A stretch of 49,373 nt of DNA. Origin: Chlamydoabsidia padenii (taxonomy: Eukaryota; Mucoromycota; Mucoromycetes; Mucorales; Cunninghamellaceae). Below, one piece after another: positions 44,341 through 49,373 of this stretch. The DNA is taken from NCBI GenBank assembly GCA_025330725.1, contig JAIWND010000076.1, positions 1-49,373 on the forward strand, read 5' to 3'. Numbering within the stretch: position 1 is the stretch's first letter; every line of letters begins with the position of its first letter. Under the pieces are notes generated by a model. The model worked only from the letters and a program-made list of their open reading frames with translations, was not told the DNA's origin and made no database searches. Both the position numbers and the translations under genes were made by a program.

Positions 44341-44906
44341 ATAGCCAATCTGTTTTTGGAACCCGATCTCTTTCTGCCAACAGGAAGCACACCTCAATGG
44401 ACGATCCTCCCCTCCCCTCTTTCATCCTCATATTTTTTTTTTTAATATCTTCCTAAACTACTTTTACACGTGATAGTTTATTTTTGTTTTGAGAACAATC
44501 AGTTCTTTGATTTGTAGTTCCCGTTTGCAGGATGAGGCTTCGACAGCGGGGTTACAAATAGTTGAGTAGAATACATATGCAAGTAACCGAATCTGCTCAA
44601 ATTTGACCATCACTCTATGCATACTTGTCTAGTCAAACTTTCTTTAGTTTCAAAATGAATAAATATGGAAAGTGTTGCAAGTAAGGTGCTCTGGGCGAGA
44701 AAGAATGTTCGAATGACAATGCATTTGTATGTGTCAAGAGCGAGCACTTGATCAAAGCCCATATTCCAGGTTGATTTTCGGGGGTTAAACTTTTAAGATG
44801 GTGCAGGGTCATCCTCGGCAAGCCTGATCAAAATGTCAAAAATAGATAATGCTCCTATCATATGAGAAGATCCCAAAAGAAAAAGCATACCCCTGAGCTT
44901 CATGAA

Positions 44907-44920
44907 ATTGAAATCCCGAC
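44907..44920 (+). promoter_or_regulatory. AAATCCCGAC motif upstream of phospholipase D gene
   Basis: ATTGAAATCCCGAC in sense orientation, 230 bp before the start codon. Confidence 0.4.
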
Positions 44921-45149
44921 AATGGTCATTTCCATTTCGAGTGAGGATAAAATGGGATCCGCATGAATACACATTCTTGAACTTGTACGTGAAGATTTTA
45001 AGACAAACATGTCTTTTGTTCATGGAAATTCCCGTTGGCTTGAGAACACAGCTGATGTGTTTACGACTGAGAATAGCAATGGGGTTTTGTTTTTCTCTTG
45101 GTTGGCACTCTTCTCCCCTTCCCCCCCCTTTTTTTTTCGATGCTTCATT

Positions 45150-46250
45150 ATGACTACTAGTTCTTCAACATATTCTCACTCATCTCGTACTGTTTCCTTT
45201 TTTATACTGATTACGACAGTACTTGGACTTTTCGTTCATCAACATGCTGATGCTGCTGAAGGTACTTTTTTGTCTTTATTCGTAAAATAGAATGTATTGA
45301 TGATTAGGCTCAAATCAATTGTCTCTTTCAGTGAATAGGTATAATTCATTTGCACCCATTAGGAACAATAGTAACATCAACTGGCACGTTGATGGTCATG
45401 GTAAGCACTTTAATTCATATGGATCACCATTGACTCGATGACTTTTGTTCGTGATAGACTATTTTGAAGCATCTATCGAAGCCATTTTATCAGCGAAATC
45501 ATACATGTACTTATCAGCATGGTGGATATCTCCGGAAGTAGTAGGTCTAATTTTTCAGGGGTAATGATAATGATTGGCTAAGAATGGTCGTCGATCTTTT
45601 TTTTTCTTTTTTTTTCTTTCTTTTAATGTAGTATCTTCGTCGACCAGTTCACGAAGGGGATAATGAAAATTATAGGTTTGATAAGCTACTTAAAAAGAAA
45701 GCAGAAGAAGGAGTTGATATCTATGTAGTACTTTACAAAGCTCTTGTATCTTTGGGCTCAACATATGTAAAACATCATCTTGAAAATCTTCATCCTCGCA
45801 TCCACGGTAAAAAAAAAAACATTCAAATCCCGACATTACCACATCGATCGCATCTTCTAATTTCCTTTTCTTTTAACAATTCATTGATTAGTGATACGAA
45901 GTCCTGTTGTACCTTTGGTATGGTCATTCCACGAGGTAAGGAAGGAATAAAAAACAGTCAATATACTACTACTAACCTTTTCGAATGTAAATGTTAACCC
46001 TTGAACACCTGTAGAAATTCCTTACTGTCGATGGCAAACGAAGTCTCATTGGAGGATTCGACTACTCATATGCGTAAGTTAACCAGAGCTGTCTAGAGTC
46101 TTTTTTTTTTTTTTTTTAACCAACTTTATTCTTTATGCTTCAAGACGTTGGGATACTTACCATCATGGCCTATCGGATTACGCTAGTGACATGTTCCCTG
46201 GACAAGAATACAGTAATCCCCGCGTACACGACTTTGAACATGGTAAGTCC

Positions 46251-46283
<33 letters not shown>

Positions 46284-48068
46284 TACATGGGTACAAATAT
46301 ATTAACAGTCTTTTTTTATTATTGTAGTTGACAATCCCCACTTGACTTTGGTTAATCGAACCCTGATTCCTCGTATGCCCTGGCACGATATATCCATGTC
46401 TATGGTAAGTAAACAAGAGATGGAGTGGGAGGGTGATATAGTGTAACTGTAAACTCAAACAGTGTTATATGAAACGCAATGATATAGGAAGGCGGGTTTA
46501 CTTATGATCTGGAACGTCACTTTGTGGAAAGATGGAACTATATTCGACAAATGGAAGTCCTCAACAGCTTGGATTATCCTCTATTGGCACTACCGACTTT
46601 GCCAGAACAAGCAACAGACAACAAGACTACTAGCGAACCAGGTCGAACCAATCAAGTACAAGTGGTGCGCAGTGCTAGCTTTTGGAACATGGATCTCCAA
46701 AAAGAAGACTCTTACTATCAAGCCCATTTGGATATGATCGCCGAAGCCAAGCATTTTATCTACATTGAAAACCAATACTTTAGTAAGTATCCATCAAACA
46801 TTTATCAATCAAACTAGCCTTTTTCTTATTTTTATTTATTCAATAGTTAGTACTGTGGATGGTAGCGGGGTGGTTGTAAACGAGGTGGCTAAAGCTATTG
46901 TGGATCGGATCATCTTGGCGCATCGAAAAGGTGAAAGATTCAAGGTGATTGTTGTTTTACCCCTTCTCCCTGCCTTCCAAGGGGATTTAACAAAACCTGA
47001 TAGTAATGCAATTAGGTAACCAAGTCAATAGATTAACCACGATTATATCAATATGACTAACAACTTGATTATAGGGCCATTATGTATCTTCAATACGCTA
47101 GTATCTCTCGAAATAAAGGATCTGTCCATGATGCTCTTATTAAAGCTGGTATAAATCCCTCCGATTATATTGAATGGTATTCTCTTCGCACCTACGACAA
47201 GATCACTCCCCCGGGATTCGAAAGCAAGATGGACAAGATCAAAAACAACAATAGACAACGTCAATTAAACGACACTGACTACTATGTTACCGAAATGGTG
47301 TATATTCACAGCAAAGTGTTGATCGTGGATGACAGGAAGGCAATGGTTGGCTCAGGTAAAAATTGGATAAAGTAATGGATGAAAGAACTAATAGTCTTGT
47401 ATTTATATGTTATTTAGCAAACATCAATGATCGATCATTATTAGGAGGTCGTGATGCCGAAGTGGGTGGTGTGGTTGAAGATAGCAATCTAGTGCCTTCA
47501 TTCATGGGTGATAAAAAGGTAAATCAATCTCTTATACATTATTATTGGTTGGTTGACTTACCCCATGTCTCCAAAAAAGTACATGGCAGGAAAAAGTATT
47601 CTGGAATTTAGGTTACGGTTGTGGAAGGAACATCTCGGTCTGATGGACGTAAAGGATTGGACATCAATACGTATTCCTGGCATGCCTCGCAAGTACTTGC
47701 CAAACCCAGACATGATTGAACGACGACTCTTGGATCCTCTCTCAACCAAGGCGTATCAAACATTATGGCGCGACAAGGCCAAGAAAAACACCTTGTTGTA
47801 TCGTGAACTATTCCAATGCATACCTGATGACTCTATCTCAACCTATGTACAACATACTGCCTTTGTCTCGGACCAAAAGAAGACCCCTTATGGACACTTG
47901 GTAGGGTACAACAAGACAGATACTGGTTATAATGCGACAACACTACATCAAAAGCTTGATCAAATACAGGGACATCTTGTTCAATTCCCTTTGGATTATC
48001 TTAACCAGTCTAATATGATTGCTACTAATATTATTCAATTCTTCACCCCAATAGCCATCTTTACATGA
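45150..48068 (+). CDS. Phospholipase D with signal peptide, two HKD motifs
   Basis: Hydrolyses phosphatidylcholine-type lipids to phosphatidate. Thirteen exons: 45150-45261, 45332-45400, 45458-45537, 45632-45806, 45892-45935, 46015-46073, 46145-46242, 46328-46404, 46488-46782, 46847-47015, 47075-47355, 47418-47518 and 47580-48068; 2049 nt, 682 aa. HKD1 is H159-E-K161-x4-D166 (HEKFLTVDGKRSLIGG), assembled across an intron; HKD2 is H471-S-K473-x4-D478 (IHSKVLIVDDRKAMVGSANI). IENQYF and the dipeptide-rich GGRDAEVGG are typical of eukaryotic PLD. There is no PX, PH or C2 domain; instead the N-terminus has a hydrophobic segment (VSFFILITTVLGLFVHQHADAAE) like a signal peptide or anchor, implying secretion or residence in the secretory pathway. 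AATAAA at 48152-48157. Confidence 0.92.
45821..45834 (+). promoter_or_regulatory. Intronic AAATCCCGAC motif
   Basis: ATTCAAATCCCGAC inside the fourth intron (45807-45891) of the phospholipase D gene. A perfect copy outside any promoter. Confidence 0.35.
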
Positions 48069-48567
48069 TAGATTATAGCTTAATATACTATCCCCCCTTA
48101 CCCCATATACTACATTATTATCCTATCATCTCCCATTTGGTATTATACTCTAATAAAGAACCCTTATTTGATATCATATCGTTTATATTATGTATATATA
48201 TTATCATATGTGAATTGGAAAGCGGGGTTAATATATGAGTGCGGATTTTGATGATCTACAAAATCCGGCTAATGATATAGGCACACTTGTGAAAAAAAAC
48301 ATGACTACAATCCGTGTATGATCATGTAATCATCAACACCGCACATGTAAAGTTAAATTAACACTTGATATTTTATCGATGGACATTCCTATAACTGAAC
48401 CCTTTACCCCACACAATTGATCTGTCAGATGCGTAAAAAAAAAATGTTCAAGTCCCGACACCGTGGGAAATATTTGTAGACCTGAAGGGAAAAAAAGTTA
48501 AAAACGCTATTGGAAATCATTTTTTTCTTTTTCTTCTTCTCTTGATTCATCTTTATATATTCACACA
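48069..48567. other. Intergenic between phospholipase D and acyl-CoA dehydrogenase
   Basis: Phospholipase D 3' UTR, AT-rich sequence, then the dehydrogenase promoter with GTTCAAGTCCCGAC and a CT-rich leader. No gene. Confidence 0.65.
48446..48459 (+). promoter_or_regulatory. TTCAAGTCCCGAC motif upstream of acyl-CoA dehydrogenase
   Basis: Sense orientation, 109 bp before the start codon, with one A-to-G change in the core. Confidence 0.42.
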
Positions 48568-49373
48568 ATGAACTTCACCAGACTTACTACCAAGCTTCCT
48601 CAAATTGCCCGTGCTTCATCTCTTTTGACACGCCAAGCTCCTCTTCGGTAAGACCTCCCCAAAAAAGTAGTGTAGTTATGAAAAAGGCACTAATACTCGC
48701 GTCTAGTCATTATTCCATGAAGTATGCTGTGCCTACTATTTGTGAATCCCCATCATCTCTTTATTCTTTTACTGAAGAAGAATTGATGTTTAAGGATACT
48801 GGTAAGTGGTCATTGTCATCATCCATTCATATACTAAAAACTAGACACCTTTTATTTTATTTTACATAGTGAGTCGTTTTGCTCGCGAAATAGTCGGTCC
48901 CCGTGTCCAGGCCATGGATGAAGCTGAACTCATGGACAAGGATATCATTGACTCTATGTTTGAAAATGGGGTAATTTATATATAAAACCAATCATCTGAA
49001 GAGTGACAACATAAAGGTACTAACTCTCCTCCCTCTATTTTTATTTTAACAAGTTGATGGGTCTCGAAACCGAAGGTGATTTCGGTGGTGCCGAAGCCTC
49101 TTTCACTGCTGCTATCTTGGCTGTTGAAGGTAAGTAAAACCCCCCCCAGAAATATATCTACTACATAACATCAACACTTCACTTTTCCTAAAACATGGTA
49201 TACTGATCAAACTGTCTCTTTCTCTTTTGATATATAGAATTGGCCAAGGTTGATCCTTCTATCAGTGCTTTATGTGACATCCACGTAAGTCCCGAATGGA
49301 ATTTATTATTCTGATACTAAACCATATAATTCAATAGAACACCTTGACCAACACCGTCATTCGTAAATGGGCA
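48568..49373 (+). CDS. ACADSB: Short/branched-chain acyl-CoA dehydrogenase, mitochondrial (5' part)
   Basis: FAD enzyme that oxidises short/branched acyl-CoA, e.g. in isoleucine breakdown. Exons 48568-48647, 48707-48801, 48870-48970, 49054-49129, 49238-49284 and 49338 to the window edge. The first 30 residues (MNFTRLTTKLPQIARASSLL) are Arg-rich, Ser/Thr-rich and lack acids, as in a mitochondrial presequence. Then come YSFTEEELMFKDTVSRFARE, GPRVQAMDEAELMD and LMGLETEGDFGGAEASFTAA, matching ACADSB. EELAKVDPS and IHNTLTNTVIRK end the visible part (145 residues of about 420-430). The catalytic Glu and FAD pocket lie beyond the edge. Confidence 0.92.

Larger units (their letters stand above)
44246..45149. 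other. Divergent intergenic region RPN8 / phospholipase D
   Basis: 904 bp. One motif copy lies 81 bp from RPN8 and one (44907-44920) 230 bp from the phospholipase D start, which is preceded by a C8/T9 pyrimidine block at about 45119-45138. No gene. Confidence 0.6.

Noticed and set aside
9752..48459. The AAATCCCG copies as tRNA genes
   Set aside because: No acceptor, D or anticodon arms can be drawn around the copies I checked (35828, 42766, 48446). Only 22755-22836 folds as a tRNA.
1..49373. Gene cluster for fatty-acid oxidation because acyl-CoA oxidase and acyl-CoA dehydrogenase lie at the two ends
   Set aside because: They are about 47 kb apart with unrelated genes between; I see no shared control beyond the general motif.
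1..49373. CRISPR arrays, prophage or bacterial operons
   Set aside because: There are no spaced direct repeats of that kind; introns and gene content are eukaryotic throughout.

Overview
The window is nuclear DNA of a filamentous fungus, most likely an early-diverging mould of the Mucoromycota (Mucorales-like). Genes are dense and spliced by many short introns (about 50-100 nt) with GTAAGT-type donors and occasional CTAAC/TACTAAT branch sites. Proteins carry Gln/Asn/Ser/His homopeptide runs. Non-coding DNA holds long poly(A)/poly(T) tracts. The gene set is purely eukaryotic: splicing factor, proteasome, CORVET, histone H1, an E2 enzyme, and peroxisomal and mitochondrial fatty-acyl enzymes. 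I rebuilt exon-intron structures by hand; for every complete named gene the spliced length is a multiple of three.

Layout, left to right: 3'-truncated acyl-CoA oxidase (-), giant VPS8 (-), a decayed ORF cluster, SF3B2/CUS1 (-), an MME1-like mitochondrial carrier (+), a VTC polyphosphate-complex subunit (+), a WHI5-like G1/S repressor (-), a UPF0057/PMP3 small membrane protein (-), a secreted beta/gamma-crystallin-like protein (-), tRNA-Ser(GCU) (-), CDC34 (-) divergent from a Q/N-rich protein (+), an uncharacterised frame-broken locus (+), a triple-RRM protein (-) divergent from a Zn2Cys6-PAS transcription factor (+), ribose-5-phosphate isomerase (+), histone H1 (-), a SAM-PH protein (-), an unresolved small locus (-), an F-box protein (+), an MFS sugar transporter (+), RPN8 (-), a signal-peptide-bearing phospholipase D (+), and a short/branched-chain acyl-CoA dehydrogenase cut by the right edge (+).

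There is no cluster logic: neighbours are unrelated housekeeping genes, often divergent. I see no viral genes, no complete transposon and no CRISPR array. The two signals most worth pursuing are (1) a recurrent motif, about TTNAAATCCCGNC, found in either orientation, typically 80-130 bp upstream of start codons in this window, and (2) extreme microexons of 5 and 10 nt that restore invariant residues in the sugar transporter and CDC34. A few loci (9858-10535, 27173-28696, 37537-38020) look like decayed or unresolved genes.
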